Shown here: positions 12,580-23,355 of the stretch, piece after piece
How the letters are laid out: each line of letters begins with the position of its first letter
How positions within the stretch are numbered: the first letter of the stretch is position 1
Assembly (NCBI GenBank): GCA_018292915.2
Contig: JACVVK020000208.1
Span: forward strand, 775,001-839,000
Direction of reading: 5' to 3'
DNA: 64,000 bases
Origin: Batillaria attramentaria
Taxonomy: Eukaryota > Mollusca > Gastropoda > Batillariidae
Translations under genes and position numbers: made by a program
The notes under the pieces: generated by a model
The model's input: only the letters and a program-made list of their open reading frames with translations
The model's database searches: none
What the model was told of the DNA's origin: nothing

Positions 12580-12809
12580 ATGACATGACTAGTTCCTGTA
12601 TTTTCCAGCCCCGATCCGAGACGCTGGCAACGTACGCCCTGTGTGGATTTTCCGACCTCGTGGCCCTGGGCATGATGACGGCGGCACTCAGCACAGTGGC
12701 GCCCTCTAGGCGTCCGCACGTGCTACAGGTGGCGCCACGAGCGCTCATCACGGGCATCACGGCTTGTCTACTCACGGCCGCTATGGCAGGACTTCTGGTG
12801 GAGGAATGA
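37..12809 (+). CDS. SLC28: Concentrative nucleoside transporter (SLC28/CNT family), 3' nine exons
   Basis: Sodium-coupled nucleoside uptake carrier of the plasma membrane. Exons: 37-464, 1025-1169, 1836-2027, 2290-2451, 3035-3160, 6599-6723, 7761-7944, 12091-12351, 12609-12809. Every junction is GT-AG, phases match throughout, and the exons total 1,824 nt (607 aa plus TGA). The upstream start exon lies outside the window; exon 1 here opens at a good acceptor (TTTGCCAG, 29-36). Family landmarks in order: paired N-terminal membrane helices, WRTVGWGLLLQFIF, the NYT..G..FVFG region, NIFCGW|AESLMVVRPF, HAVMTNGFATVAGS, SASFMSAPAALALSK, and the CNT signature GIKIFVNEFVAY, then ATYALCGFSDL. Several donors are GTCAGT or GTTAGT. 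Oddity: the usual nucleoside-contacting Gln-Thr-Glu is Trp-Ala-Glu here, split across the exon 4/5 junction. Family assignment is secure; the exon 1 boundaries are the least certain part. Confidence 0.93.
689..909. repeat. (GT)n microsatellite, CNT intron 1
   Basis: About 220 bp of nearly pure GT dinucleotide with short interruptions. It fills most of the intron between exon 1 (ends 464) and exon 2 (starts 1025). The Cys-Val open frames across it are artefacts of the repeat. Confidence 0.95.
2685..2959 (+). mobile_element. MITE-2 copy i (TIR GACGACTCCACT)
   Basis: Non-autonomous inverted-repeat element in CNT intron 4. The left end GAATGGACGACTCCACTC and the right end GAGTGGAGTCGTCTATTGC are inverted copies. 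The interior carries CRE-like palindromes (TGACGTCA-type, near 2867) and a GC box (GGGGCGGGGC, near 2911). Related copies occur at 48.6, 49.5, 54.0 and 60.8 kb. No ORF. Confidence 0.75.
3333..3386. repeat. (TA)n microsatellite at left edge of 554-bp array
   Basis: Pure TA dinucleotide directly abutting the first satellite unit. In complete units the equivalent position reads TTAATATAG, so the tract probably expanded from that short TA seed. Confidence 0.95.
3702..3757 (-). ncRNA. Hammerhead ribozyme, type I, array copy 1 (antisense to CNT)
   Basis: Reverse complement of the same 56-nt module described at 4527-4582; all core bases are intact. It is the only ribozyme in the forward-oriented half of the array, because the second forward unit breaks at 4225 before reaching its ribozyme. 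Confidence 0.88.
4527..4582 (+). ncRNA. Hammerhead ribozyme, type I, array copy 2 (sense to CNT)
   Basis: Self-cleaving RNA motif readable directly from the sequence. Stem I is GCUCAC (4534-4539) with GUGAGC (4574-4579), extended by GCC (4527-4529) with GGC (4580-4582) around a GCAU bulge. The core CUGAUGA is 4540-4546. Stem II is GGGUC (4547-4551) with GACCC (4557-4561), loop CCAUU. GAA is 4562-4564. The minimal stem III is the palindrome ACCAUGGU (4565-4572), then cleavage-site C at 4573. All canonical catalytic bases are present. A very short stem III is typical of hammerheads in animal satellites, retrozymes and Penelope-like elements, which often work as dimers. Activity is inferred. Confidence 0.92.
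5081..5136 (+). ncRNA. Hammerhead ribozyme, type I, array copy 3 (sense to CNT)
   Basis: Exact repeat of the 4527-4582 module, 554 bp downstream, with predicted cleavage after the C at 5127. With copy 2 it would release a 554-nt monomer (4574-5127) from any plus-strand transcript. Confidence 0.92.
5635..5690 (+). ncRNA. Hammerhead ribozyme, type I, array copy 4 (sense to CNT)
   Basis: Third sense copy, again 554 bp on, with predicted cleavage after the C at 5681. Stems I and II and all core bases are unchanged, giving a second potential monomer (5128-5681). Confidence 0.92.
5940..5999. repeat. (TA)n microsatellite inside 554-bp array
   Basis: A 60-bp TA tract separating the last, truncated reverse unit (ends near 5940) from a divergent forward-oriented fragment beginning near 6000. 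Confidence 0.95.
7246..7542. mobile_element. MITE-1 copy (TIR GGGCCCGTATGTA), CNT intron 6
   Basis: Short element with inverted ends GGGCCCGTATGTAGAACTCG (left) and a TACATGCGGGCCC-type right end. The subterminal motifs TCGAGGTTA and GGTTAGACTCTAACCC are shared with the copy at 59032-59306. The inside is homopolymer-rich with no coding content. I could not define a target-site duplication. Confidence 0.75.
7687..7760. repeat. GCGT/GT/GTCT microsatellite forming an exon acceptor
   Basis: A compound simple repeat ending in (TGTC)n TCAG. Its last AG (7759-7760) is the acceptor that keeps the CNT frame between exon 6 and exon 7, so the pyrimidine tract of this splice site is the microsatellite itself. 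Confidence 0.8.
8194..10752 (+). mobile_element. DNA transposon T1, 2.56 kb, with TIRs and symmetric subterminal repeats
   Basis: The left end CACGCCGTGTATACGGCTAC (from 8194) is mirrored at 10733-10752, and the match continues inward for about 36 bp as ACAAGCTGCTCCATCCA versus ACAATCTGCTCCATCCA. The flanking ATAA (8190-8193 and 10753-10756) is a candidate 4-bp target duplication. The 15-mer GGCTACAATCCACCT recurs three times inside the left end (8601, 8624, 8658) and three times inverted inside the right end (10263, 10286, 10320; the first has one mismatch). It contains a damaged C2H2 zinc-finger ORF but no recognisable transposase, so it is probably non-autonomous. A 4-bp duplication with CAC ends would fit Chapaev-like elements, but that placement is tentative. 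It lies in CNT intron 7. Confidence 0.85.
8728..9317 (+). pseudogene. Frameshifted C2H2 zinc-finger ORF inside transposon T1
   Basis: An acceptor-like GTTTCAG (8721-8727) precedes ATG 8728. The first frame gives about 50 residues, then a finger CAECGISYGHRPSLLTHMRRNH; the frame is lost between about 8940 and 8985. The second frame continues with CTVCDKKFVTLKELHSHVNTAH, a degenerate finger CSACNATFSHERS, a finger lacking its second Cys (CQSFLQQFYKRADLQQHLHTH) and CARCAGLFKHASSLKRHQKLRC, ending TAA at 9315-9317. Likely a DNA-binding protein captured by, or belonging to, the element. It looks decayed: one frameshift and missing zinc ligands. Not a CNT exon. Confidence 0.65.
11307..11477 (+). mobile_element. 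SINE-A, full length, perfect 12-bp TSD
   Basis: tRNA-derived SINE. The head GGGGAGCCGGGGTGGTGGAA leads into a box B-like GAGTTCGATCCC, a body (AAATATTTGTGCTGGC to TTGATATCACCC) and the tail GGACGTTAAACACCCAAACA. It is flanked by TCAACCCTTGCT at 11295-11306 and 11478-11489, the mark of LINE-mediated insertion. Confidence 0.9.
11680..11852 (-). mobile_element. SINE-A, full length, 16-bp TSD
   Basis: Reverse-oriented copy of the same SINE, flanked by CCAACCCGAGTCGAGG at 11664-11679 and 11853-11868. The 5' end carries a long poly-C run on the + strand. Confidence 0.9.
11887..12016 (+). mobile_element. SINE-A, 3'-truncated
   Basis: Head and body present, tail missing after GATATCACCCGTAT. It is flanked by near-identical CGGGCTGAACCT (11875-11886) and CGGGTTGAACCT (12017-12028). 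Confidence 0.85.
12424..12577. repeat. (GT)n(GCGT)n(CG)n(GT)n tract filling CNT intron 8
   Basis: About 154 bp of uninterrupted alternating purine-pyrimidine, including a CG run near 12489-12519, within a 257-bp intron. It ends about 30 bp before the acceptor of the last CNT exon. Confidence 0.95.
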
Positions 12810-14814
12810 CGTCTTGTACAAAGCAGAATCTCACCATCACTCCCCCCACCCGCCACCCTCCGCCACCCCTTTCAAAATCGCTCTCATATTATTTAGGTAC
12901 CGCATTAACGGTCTGCCATTGACCTTCGTCGTATTTAGTGCTTAAAAAAAAAAAAAAAAAAAAACTTATGTTGTACACTTCCTGGGTTACTAGAAGGTGT
13001 AGCGTCTCCTGCATGTCCTAGGTTTATACCGCCCCGTAGACCAGTTTGCATCCTTTGTCCGACGATACATTTTTTGTTGTTGTTGTTCATGTAGTGCAGG
13101 CACACTCAGCCGCCAATTAGTCTTTGTGGCTTGCGCGGCTTTAAAAACTCACTCACTCACCCTGGGTTACTAGCCTCCCGTATATATATATATATATATA
13201 TAGCGACAGATCGGGTTTCCTAGGACCTACGGCACACGCTGCGAGCCTGCGCAGCTTTCTCCCCCAGGTCGAACGGCCTTTCTGTTCACACGCTAAGAGC
13301 GTGCAGGGAGCGGACTGCGCCGCCTGCATGGCGCTGGACAATACACAAAGAGCGAAAGCGCGCTGTCAGCGGTGACTAAATGGCGAGGCGAGTAAAAAAA
13401 CAGGACCGTATTCTATTCACTAGCCAGCCGACGACGTGGCGTTTCAGTGCCCCTTGCAAGCCGATTTCATTGGCTGGGAGTGCATTTCACCGCTGGTAAG
13501 CGTCAAAATCGCCACGTGTGACGGACCCCTAAGAAGCTGGCTCGCTGTACCGGGCACCAGATGCTCACCATGCAGCAGGTCACAGAACATAGTTCAAATG
13601 AGGCAGGCCAGGGAGTAAGAGGACCCTCACTATTAAAATGAATTTTCCCCATTTCCTTGTGTTCTTGTGAGTTGCTAAAAGAGCATTTGACCCCACATTT
13701 TGGGTTTTGGTGAAAAGAGGGATGTCTGTTGTGCAGAAAAATGGGAATGCTGACTTGAGGGGTGACCTATTTTTGGCCATATCGGTGGGCGTGTGCCAGA
13801 GCATGGATAAGTGAGTGCACAGTTTTGTTTACGGGGTGGGACCGGAAGGACGCCACACCGGCAGAGTATGAAAATTACGGTTTCCAAGCTTCATTTTAGG
13901 CACGCAGCTTGCGGACATGTGTTGCTTCTGGAAACCATTGTGGGTTTTGGTTTGCAAATTTTTTTTTGAAGGACCTGTGCCGCCTCACATTTGTAGGAGC
14001 CAGAGAGCAGCAAAAAAATGTATTCTGTGACCATCAGTGCCTGACACAAACAGTCACATACCAGTCTGCAACCTGAATCAGGAGACTGTGCACACTGCTG
14101 AAACTTGGGTGAGTGGGTGGGTGGGTGTTTGGGGGTTTAACGTCCATTTCCACCACATAGTGTGCTGAAACTTGGATTCTTCTGGGTACAGCTTTGACGG
14201 TAGATCATCTGTTTCTATCAGCAAAGCAATTTCGACAATGTCATTCGCATAACTATGCGCATATCCTGCTGTAAGCCGGCTCTTAACTGCGCACTGCGGA
14301 GCTTCACAGTGCTGTCCACAGTTGTGACAGTTGTGATTTTGGGGGGTTCCGCCGCTCATCACAGCAACCTGGATTTCAAATTGCCACAACTGTGACTGTG
14401 GTTCAGTTTCCACAACAGATTCTGATTGGCTGTACTCACTCGGCGCGCAAACATGGCGGACAGTGCATCTTCAATCGGTTTGTCACCGAGCACAGCTGTG
14501 TTCAGTTTTGTAGTTAGTAGACACACCGAGCGCAACGACTGTGATGTTCCTATGTGTGTTTCTCGCGCTGTGCCCAGTTAGTGGCAGGCTTTACTTTGTT
14601 GTATGGTCGGTGTCACGGTCTTTGGTGTAATGGCATCATCTATGCCTTGACGATTTAGAAATAGTAACACCACTATTCTGTTTCTATTAAACGTACGTGG
14701 CAGCAGATTTTTCTCTTTTATTTCTGTTTTTCGACGACGAAGGATGAATTGTAAGACAAACACTCATGTTACATCACAAATAAAACGAAGATTATTCTCT
14801 CTCCCTCTCCTTCT
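12810..14814. other. CNT downstream region, no gene recognised
   Basis: Holds a poly-A run near 12943-12964, a short (TA)n at 13181-13202 and unique-looking sequence with no convincing ORF. No AATAAA was seen close behind the CNT stop. A SINE-A tail fragment lies at 14108-14160 (-). Confidence 0.6.
14108..14160 (-). mobile_element. SINE-A tail fragment
   Basis: Only the terminal 50 bp of SINE-A (reverse complement of CCACCACATAG to GTTAAACCCCCAAACACCCA) is present; a 5'-truncated insertion. Confidence 0.75.
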
Positions 14815-14903
14815 GTAGCCTTAGCAACGGCAAGTTTGCAAACTGGCGAATTTCTGTCAAAACTTTTTCTGTTGATAAATAGAGTTTCATCATCATCATC
14901 ATC

Positions 14904-14907
<4 letters not shown>
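14815..14907 (+). mobile_element. 3' end fragment of LINE-1 family with (TCA)n tail
   Basis: TTAGCAACGGCAAGTTTGCA through GTTGATAAATAGAGTTTCATC closely matches the reverse complement of 23353-23450, the 3' end of the LINE at 23.35-26.14 kb. It ends in (ATC)n, the apparent tail of that LINE family. Confidence 0.75.
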
Positions 14908-16961
<2,054 letters not shown>

Positions 16962-17118
16962 GGGGAGTGTTTGGGAGTCTTTTCCACCACATAAGGGTGA
17001 TATCAAAGACGGGGCAACGAGAAAAAGGGCTGCACAAATATTTGGCCCACGCCGGGATTCGAACTCACGACCCGAGCATTGAATGGCCAACGCTCTACCA
17101 TTCGGCTATCCCGATTCA
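16962..17118 (-). mobile_element. SINE-A copy
   Basis: Reverse-oriented; the body and tRNA-like head (GGGATTCGAACTCACGACCC on +) are recognisable, flanked by (GA)n and poly-G. Confidence 0.85.
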
Positions 17119-17308
17119 CCAAGAGAGAGAGAGAGGTGGGGGGGGGGGGATATTGACAGAAGGTGTAATTATATTGATCGGGGTTAATCAAAGGATTCGC
17201 ACATGAAAGGGAATGGGTTAGACTTTCGCCTATACACCTAATCATACGGTGAGCGTTGTGAAGGGGGGAGGGAGGTTGTAGTTGGGTCAATCTAATAATA
17301 TACTTAAT

Positions 17309-17436
17309 TTCCTCATCATTTGTGCTGACTTTTTCCTCATCATTTGTGCTGACTTTTCCTCATCATTTGTGCTGACTTTTCCTCATCATTTGTGCTGACT
17401 TTTTCCTCATCATTTGTGCTGACTCTTTCCTCGTCA
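17309..17436. repeat. Minisatellite TTCCTCATCATTTGTGCTGA, about 24-bp period
   Basis: About five to six head-to-tail copies of a 23-25-bp unit with differing T-run lengths, the last copies decaying (CGTCAGTTG). No coding potential. Confidence 0.9.
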
Positions 17437-17493
17437 GTTGCCCAGTTTCTTTAATGTCACACTTACGTGCTGGAAAATGACGTGAAGCTAAAA

Positions 17494-17664
17494 GGGGTGG
17501 TTGGGTGTTTGGGAGTATATCGCCCTTTTCTACCACGTGAGGGTAACATCAAAGACGGGGCAACGAGAAAAAGACCAGCACAAATATTTAGCCCAAACCG
17601 GGATTCGAACTCATAACCCGAGCACTGAGAGTGCAACGCTCTACCATTCGGCTATCCCGGCTCC
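17494..17664 (-). mobile_element. SINE-A, full length, 13-bp TSD
   Basis: Reverse-oriented, flanked by CGTGAAGCTAAAA at 17481-17493 and 17665-17677. The right side runs into a (CAA)n tract (17685-17815). Confidence 0.88.
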
Positions 17665-18011
17665 CGTGAAGCTAAAACCAAACAAACAACAACAACAACA
17701 ACAGCAAGAAAACAACAACAACAAGAAAACAGCAACAACAACGACAACAACAAGAAAACAGCAACAACAACAACAGCAGCAAGAAAACAACAACAACAAA
17801 AACAACAACAAGGACGAACGGCCCCGTCCTACAAAGTTGTTTCTCCAAACTTCATTTTATTTTGTCTGTCTTGTTATTGTTGCCGGTTCTCCCCTCTTCA
17901 AGTTCTACCAATGACACTAGATCATCTACGACCTCGACCGATTAGCCACGTGACTGGGGGTGGGGCCGGGTGGGGGAAGAAGGGGGAGAGAGAGAGAGAG
18001 GCAGAGAGAGA

Positions 18012-18189
18012 GGGTGGGTGGGTGGGTGTTTAGGAGTTTAACGTTCTTTTCCCCCACATAAGGGTGATATCAAAGACGGGGCAACGAGAAAAAGGCCAGC
18101 ACAAATATTTGGCCCCAGCGGCCGGGATTCGAACTCTCGGCCCAAGCATTGAAAGTCCAACGCTCTACCATTCGGCCACCCTGGCTCCC
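18012..18189 (-). mobile_element. SINE-A copy flanked by (GA)n
   Basis: Reverse-oriented full-length SINE-A inserted between GA-dinucleotide tracts on both sides, with a small GCGGCC insertion in the head region. Confidence 0.85.
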
Positions 18190-18227
18190 CAGAGAGAGAG
18201 AGAGAGAGAGAGACGTCAGTTCCGTGA

Positions 18228-18615
18228 ACTAAACATTTGACGTCATACAGAGAGAGAGAGATGACGTCAATTCCGCGAAGTAAATTTTTGACGTCAGCCT
18301 CTAGCACTGAGATGGTCTGAGGATGCTTGTTCATGTCTTGTGATTTCCCTGTTGGCTTTGTGACTTCTCCGACTGAATTATTTTTCACATGAAATCTGGA
18401 AGATCTAGAGGGCTGATGAAATGTCGGAAGCAGTGACGATACTTGCAGATTTTGTCTGTGAACCAAACATTTGACGTCAGTCTCACGCTGCTCGTCTGAC
18501 AGATGATACTTCTACATATCTTGTGATTTCCTTGTTGCTTTTGTGACTTCCGTGACTGAATTAATTTTTACATAAAATATGGAAGATCTAGAGAGCTGAT
18601 GAAACGTGGACTTAA
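18228..18615. repeat. Tandem duplication of a ~190-bp segment with TTTGACGTCA motifs
   Basis: Two diverged direct copies share AAACATTTGACGTCA, TCTTGTGATTTCC, GACTGAATTA and GGAAGATCTAGAG..GCTGATGAAA in the same order. There is an extra TTTGACGTCA between them. No ORF. Confidence 0.75.
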
Positions 18616-19340
18616 GTGCCTTGGATTGTACTTACGAAATTGCAAAATTGGAACTTTTTTGACCGGCGCTTCTCGCAGAAACGTGAACAATGTGTTTATC
18701 AAAAAGCTCTGCTATTCTTAATACTAAAGCTATAATAGTGCAATAGTTCATGTCATATGTGCAGTTGGCACAAATGACAAAAATACCGGAATGATGAGTA
18801 ATTTGAAGCAGTCGTTTCATAGATATTTGGCCTTATATGCAAACCACCCCTACCTCGGAAATAATTTTCTTACACAAAACCTGTCAGAGCTACAGAGCTG
18901 TGCTACGAAAACAGGCAGTATAGTTGGACGATCTTCCAAATTTCAGAAAATGAAGCCATTTGAACATTTTTTTCAAAAAAATTCGTGACATGACCGATTT
19001 TTTCAAATCGGCGATAACTGTTCTCAAAATGCGGCAGGCTAAAAATCGTGAAAGGTAGCTCTGGAGAATATGACTGCCCATTTTACCTCAAAGTAAAAAG
19101 CCGTCCGGCGAGGTGGTTTTGGAGATAGTCATCATTACATCCGTCCACACACACACACACGTCTCACAACTCCCACCAAAAAGAACGCAGCAGCATAGTG
19201 TGCACGTAAGGTGTCTATGACGCAGATTTCGTTACGTCACTGTGTGCGTGAAAGTATGTATTGTGTGGAGAAACGTCGTAGTCTTGTTTTGTATCACTGA
19301 AACTTGCTGCAAAATGTAGCAAAATCTGCCCCGTCTCATA

Positions 19341-19368
19341 AAGTTGTTTCTCTATAGAGAAACAACTT
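19341..19368. repeat. Perfect 28-bp palindrome
   Basis: AAGTTGTTTCTCTA followed by its exact reverse complement TAGAGAAACAACTT, no spacer. Half of it recurs near 15024-15044. Confidence 0.9.
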
Positions 19369-19793
19369 AAAAACAACAACAACGACAGTGTATCGATAAC
19401 ACACGGCGAGGTGGGACCACTCAGCACGGGAGTTGTGACCAGTCTCTGTGTACATACGGTTACCCGGTTACCATTACCTGAGCGCACGACTAGTCTTTGA
19501 GTATTTATAAAGATAATGAGCAACCGCACAGGTCTCCGTCTGTCTGAAGTGATTAGTGTTCAGCCGGTCCTTCCCTGCCTTCTTACTGCCTCAACCTTTC
19601 CGGCAGGGCTCAGAACTCTTTTTTCTTCTGTTTTTGTCGTTTTTTTACATGACTGGATAATATACTTATATAACATATGTGTATACTTATATAGGTAAGA
19701 TATACATAAAGGTAGATAAACACAAGTGAACAAAAACTAGGAATAGTTAACAAACAAAACAAAACAAAACAACAAAACAACAACAACAACAAC

Positions 19794-19795
<2 letters not shown>

Positions 19796-19845
<50 letters not shown>

Positions 19846-19848
19846 GTG

Positions 19849-19882
<34 letters not shown>
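19796..19882. repeat. (CA)n microsatellite, split by CGTGG
   Basis: Interrupted CA dinucleotide array followed by C-, A- and G-homopolymers to about 19957. No gene. Confidence 0.9.
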
Positions 19883-19885
<3 letters not shown>

Positions 19886-20125
19886 CAAAAGAGCAACCTA
19901 ACAACCCCCCCCCCCAAAAAAAAAAAAAAAAAAAGGGGGGGGGGGGGGGGGGGGGGCTCATAACTCTTGTGACGGGGACGTCAAAATCCAACTAACCAAA
20001 ACTTCTTGTGGAGGAGTCGCTCCTGCTTTTTTCCCCCCAGGGGTGACACCCATTGAACAAACCGACCCTTAGTATACGAACCTGCATGAATATCGGAGTG
20101 AAAGGGCACTTTTTCTTTTGTGTCA

Positions 20126-20670
20126 GGCGGTCGGTGGTCTCGGGGCAAAGAATTTTCCCTTCTCGTATGTGGCACCTGGGGAGCCGGGGTGGTCGAATGG
20201 TAGAGCGTTGGACTTCTAATGCTCGGGTCGTGAGTTCGATCCCCGCTGGGGCCAAATATTTGTGCTGGCTATTTCATCGTTGCCCCGTCTTTGATATCAC
20301 CCTCTGTGGTGGAAAAGGACGTTAAACCCCCAAACACCCACCCACCCCGTATGTGACACCGTTCATTCGGGCCGATCGTCGGGCTTTCTGTCCGGGTACT
20401 CCTTCTCTCTCCCCCCACCCCCCACTCCTATCGAAATGTTCAGTCCACCAAATTTGAAAAATAAACATGCAATTCTAAATTCCGAAATTTAAATAGCTGA
20501 GCTGACCCTTCGCACCACGCGATTGTCATGTGTTTATGTCCAGTGTGTGAGAGAATGCGTGTGATTCACGTGAGCGTGCGTGGTGGGTTCAGTTCGCAGC
20601 GCTTTGGGCCGATTCGTGAAATTGGGTAAAGCGCCTATACAATACTCATTATTATTATTATCATTATTAT
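20126..20670 (+). mobile_element. SINE-B copy interrupted by SINE-A
   Basis: The family is recognised by CGTATGTGGCACC, GTTCATTCGGGCCGATCGTC, AATTTAAATAGCTGAGCTGA and a 3' end running into (ATT)n. The tRNA-like head is partly deleted here. SINE-A (20177-20347) sits inside it with a duplicated CGTATGTGGCACC. Confidence 0.85.
20177..20347 (+). mobile_element. SINE-A nested in SINE-B
   Basis: Full-length copy. The TSD CGTATGTGGCACC (20164-20176) and CGTATGTGACACC (20348-20360) lies within SINE-B, so SINE-A inserted later. Confidence 0.88.
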
Positions 20671-20679
20671 ACTCCAGGA

Positions 20680-20884
20680 CATGACAAAATGACACGAATA
20701 ATGGGACAGCCGGCATGCTGCGTACACTGCTCCAAAAAAGTAAAGGACCACCTTCAATTTTGCATGACTGTTTGTTTGAAATGGTCTTATATTTCGTAAA
20801 CGTGTAAAGAAAAATTATTCCAACTCCACAGTTGTGTTGATAACACGTCAGACGATGCTGTGACAACAACAACAACAACAGCAA

Positions 20885-20965
<81 letters not shown>

Positions 20966-21943
20966 AATATTCGTGCTTTTCCACTTGCAGTACGGTGTGC
21001 CGCGGGTTTAATGATGAGGACCGCTATTGTTTTTGTTCTTTACAAGCTTGCACCTTGGCTCAGTGTGGCATGGCAACATCATGCCTTTAAGATGGGTCAT
21101 GAATTTTAATAATAGTAATAATAAATAGTATATGTAGAGACGCGTTTCCTTAGAATAAAACTCAATGCGCCGATCACTCGCCGACACTCACGCACAATTT
21201 TTTACAAAGATGGACAGACGTACACTGGTGAAACTGACTAGCAGTTACGCAGAAAATTACTGGAAGGCTTTGCGGAATAAGAACGTTTTAAGACTGCTCT
21301 TAAAAACAGACAATGTGAGCGCATTTCTCAGATTCGCTGGCAGAGAGTCCCAAAAAGAATTTTTTTTCAAAACAGCACGTGGAATTGATGGTGGTCCTTG
21401 GCGGTTTTTGAGTAGTGTACATTCTTTTTGATTTCTCTCCCAATCTTGGCGAAACAGGGGATAATTTGGCCTTGTGGTTAAGGTATCCCATAGGGATCCT
21501 GAGGCGTAGGTTGAAATCCCCGGTGGGCAGGAATTTGGCGGGATTTTTCCTGAACAAATCGGGTCAAATTCACGTGCAGACTCAAGTTGTTTACGGTGCC
21601 TGTCTCGCCTTCGTGTACACAAGCACGCACAAATATCAAGTGTGCGCGTTAAAAAAAAATTGCAACCCCCCACCCCACAACCCTGCCCCCCTCTCCCACC
21701 GCCCCCCTCACCCCCCCCCCCCCCCCGACCCCTCGCAGCTCGCAGAACACGTCAGTACATGTATTAGCAGCTCCTCAATTGGCACAATAGGAGTGTTTGT
21801 CGATGCTATTAAGTGGACCGTCAACTTCTAACTTGGTATTCACGACAGTGTTTGTCTCTGTGTGAAAGCCAAACTTCTATTCAAAGAACTCCCCGCCCCC
21901 CGGCCTGGTGAACAGTAGGAGGAACTGTTTACACGTTGGACTG

Positions 21944-21984
<41 letters not shown>

Positions 21985-22019
21985 GTCTAGACTCTAACAC
22001 AGAAGGTTGACTTGAATGA

Positions 22020-22054
<35 letters not shown>

Positions 22055-22208
22055 GAGAGAGAGAGAAACAATCCCTTACGATCTACAAAACCATTTTCAA
22101 ACTTTGCCGTTTCGTCACTAGCGTAAAAGAAAATACTGAATGAAAATTAATCAAACAGACTAGGTCAAACTTAAGGAAATACATGCAATACACAAAGTTC
22201 TTAGAGCG

Positions 22209-22267
<59 letters not shown>

Positions 22268-22837
22268 TCCTCTACAGCACGTTACTAACAACGGCCATCA
22301 AAGCCGACCAGTCATGTTTCTTAATTCCAGTGCCAGGGCACCAAACAAACTCGGTAAACCCGTTTGGGTATACGCCGGCTGTGATTCGGCAAGCAATGGA
22401 ACCCTGAAAGCACGTTCTTCCAATCCTATTGGTCCGCTCCTTTCATATGTTGATGTGGCATGGCAAGAGTGTGCAAGCCCGCGTAGAAATCGGTCGAACG
22501 GAACGGTCGATGGTTTTGGCTGAACGGTTCTGAGACGCAGCTTAGCTACGTGCGGAAACTGAAAATTCGGGGTACCAGAGAAACAAGACAGAAAGAGAAA
22601 AAAAAATAAAAAAAAATGGTGCCTTATACTGCATGTTTATCTCACTGGAGTGATTGAAGTTCCGCAAAGTTGTGGGTGTGTGAAACGGTCCATCGGTGGT
22701 CGCAGAATCCAGTAAGGAAAGGGGGAAAAACCGCAAAAGAATTTACTTGGAATTTACCGCTTTCTGCACTTTTTTGCACAGCCTGGTAAGTCAGTCTCTC
22801 TGTCTCTATCTCTCTGTCTCCGTCTCTCTCTCTGAAG

Positions 22838-22872
<35 letters not shown>

Positions 22873-22947
22873 TTCTTTTTGGGGTGTGGGGGGAGGGGGT
22901 GGGGGAGGGGGATTGTGCGTGCGTTCTCTCTCTCTCTCTCTCTCTCT

Positions 22948-22982
<35 letters not shown>

Positions 22983-23297
22983 GCACGCACGCACGCACGC
23001 ACGCACACATACACACATATATATATATCGACATAATTTTTTAAAAATTAATCGGAAAGTATGAAATTTGGTGGGAAGATCCAAACTTCTAACGTTTTCA
23101 AATAAAAGTTATTTCAATTCCTATGTCTCTGTCTGTCTGTCTGTCTCCTGCTATGAGATCCCCCCCCTCCCTTCCTCCCCATTTCGTACCATGTGGGCCG
23201 CGGTCTTAATTCCTAACGGTCTACCCAACACTTCCCTATGTTCTGATCACCGGTCCGGTATACGGTGGAAACCCTCAACCTATTTGTTTGTTTCTTT

Positions 23298-23350
<53 letters not shown>
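20680..23350. other. Gap with (CAA/CAG)n, (GA)n and GT tracts, no gene recognised
   Basis: (CAA/CAG)n at 20863-20965, a tRNA-like SINE head near 21470-21532, (CT)n(TA)n at 21945-21984, a long (GA)n at 22205-22265, and (CT)/(CA) tracts at 22840-23030 and 23299-23351. Open frames here are short or low-complexity. Confidence 0.6.
21470..21640 (+). mobile_element. tRNA-derived SINE fragment of a separate family (SINE-E)
   Basis: GGCCTTGTGGTTAAGG (box A-like) and AGGTTGAAATCCCCGGTGGG (box B-like), then a non-tRNA body. No full cloverleaf can be drawn, so this is a SINE head rather than a tRNA gene. Confidence 0.5.

Positions 23351-23352
<2 letters not shown>

Positions 23353-23355
<3 letters not shown>

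Noticed and set aside
17501..17914. Poly-Gln/Asn ORF
   Set aside because: Made of a SINE-A copy plus a (CAA)n microsatellite.
18413..18605. Two CTGATGA motifs resembling hammerhead cores
   Set aside because: No stem II or GAA element in register and no matching stem I; chance occurrence in a tandem duplication.
21165..21431. 88-aa ORF starting MRRSLADTHAQFF
   Set aside because: Not low-complexity, but no recognisable domain, no clear splice sites and it runs into a SINE-like segment; insufficient support for a gene.
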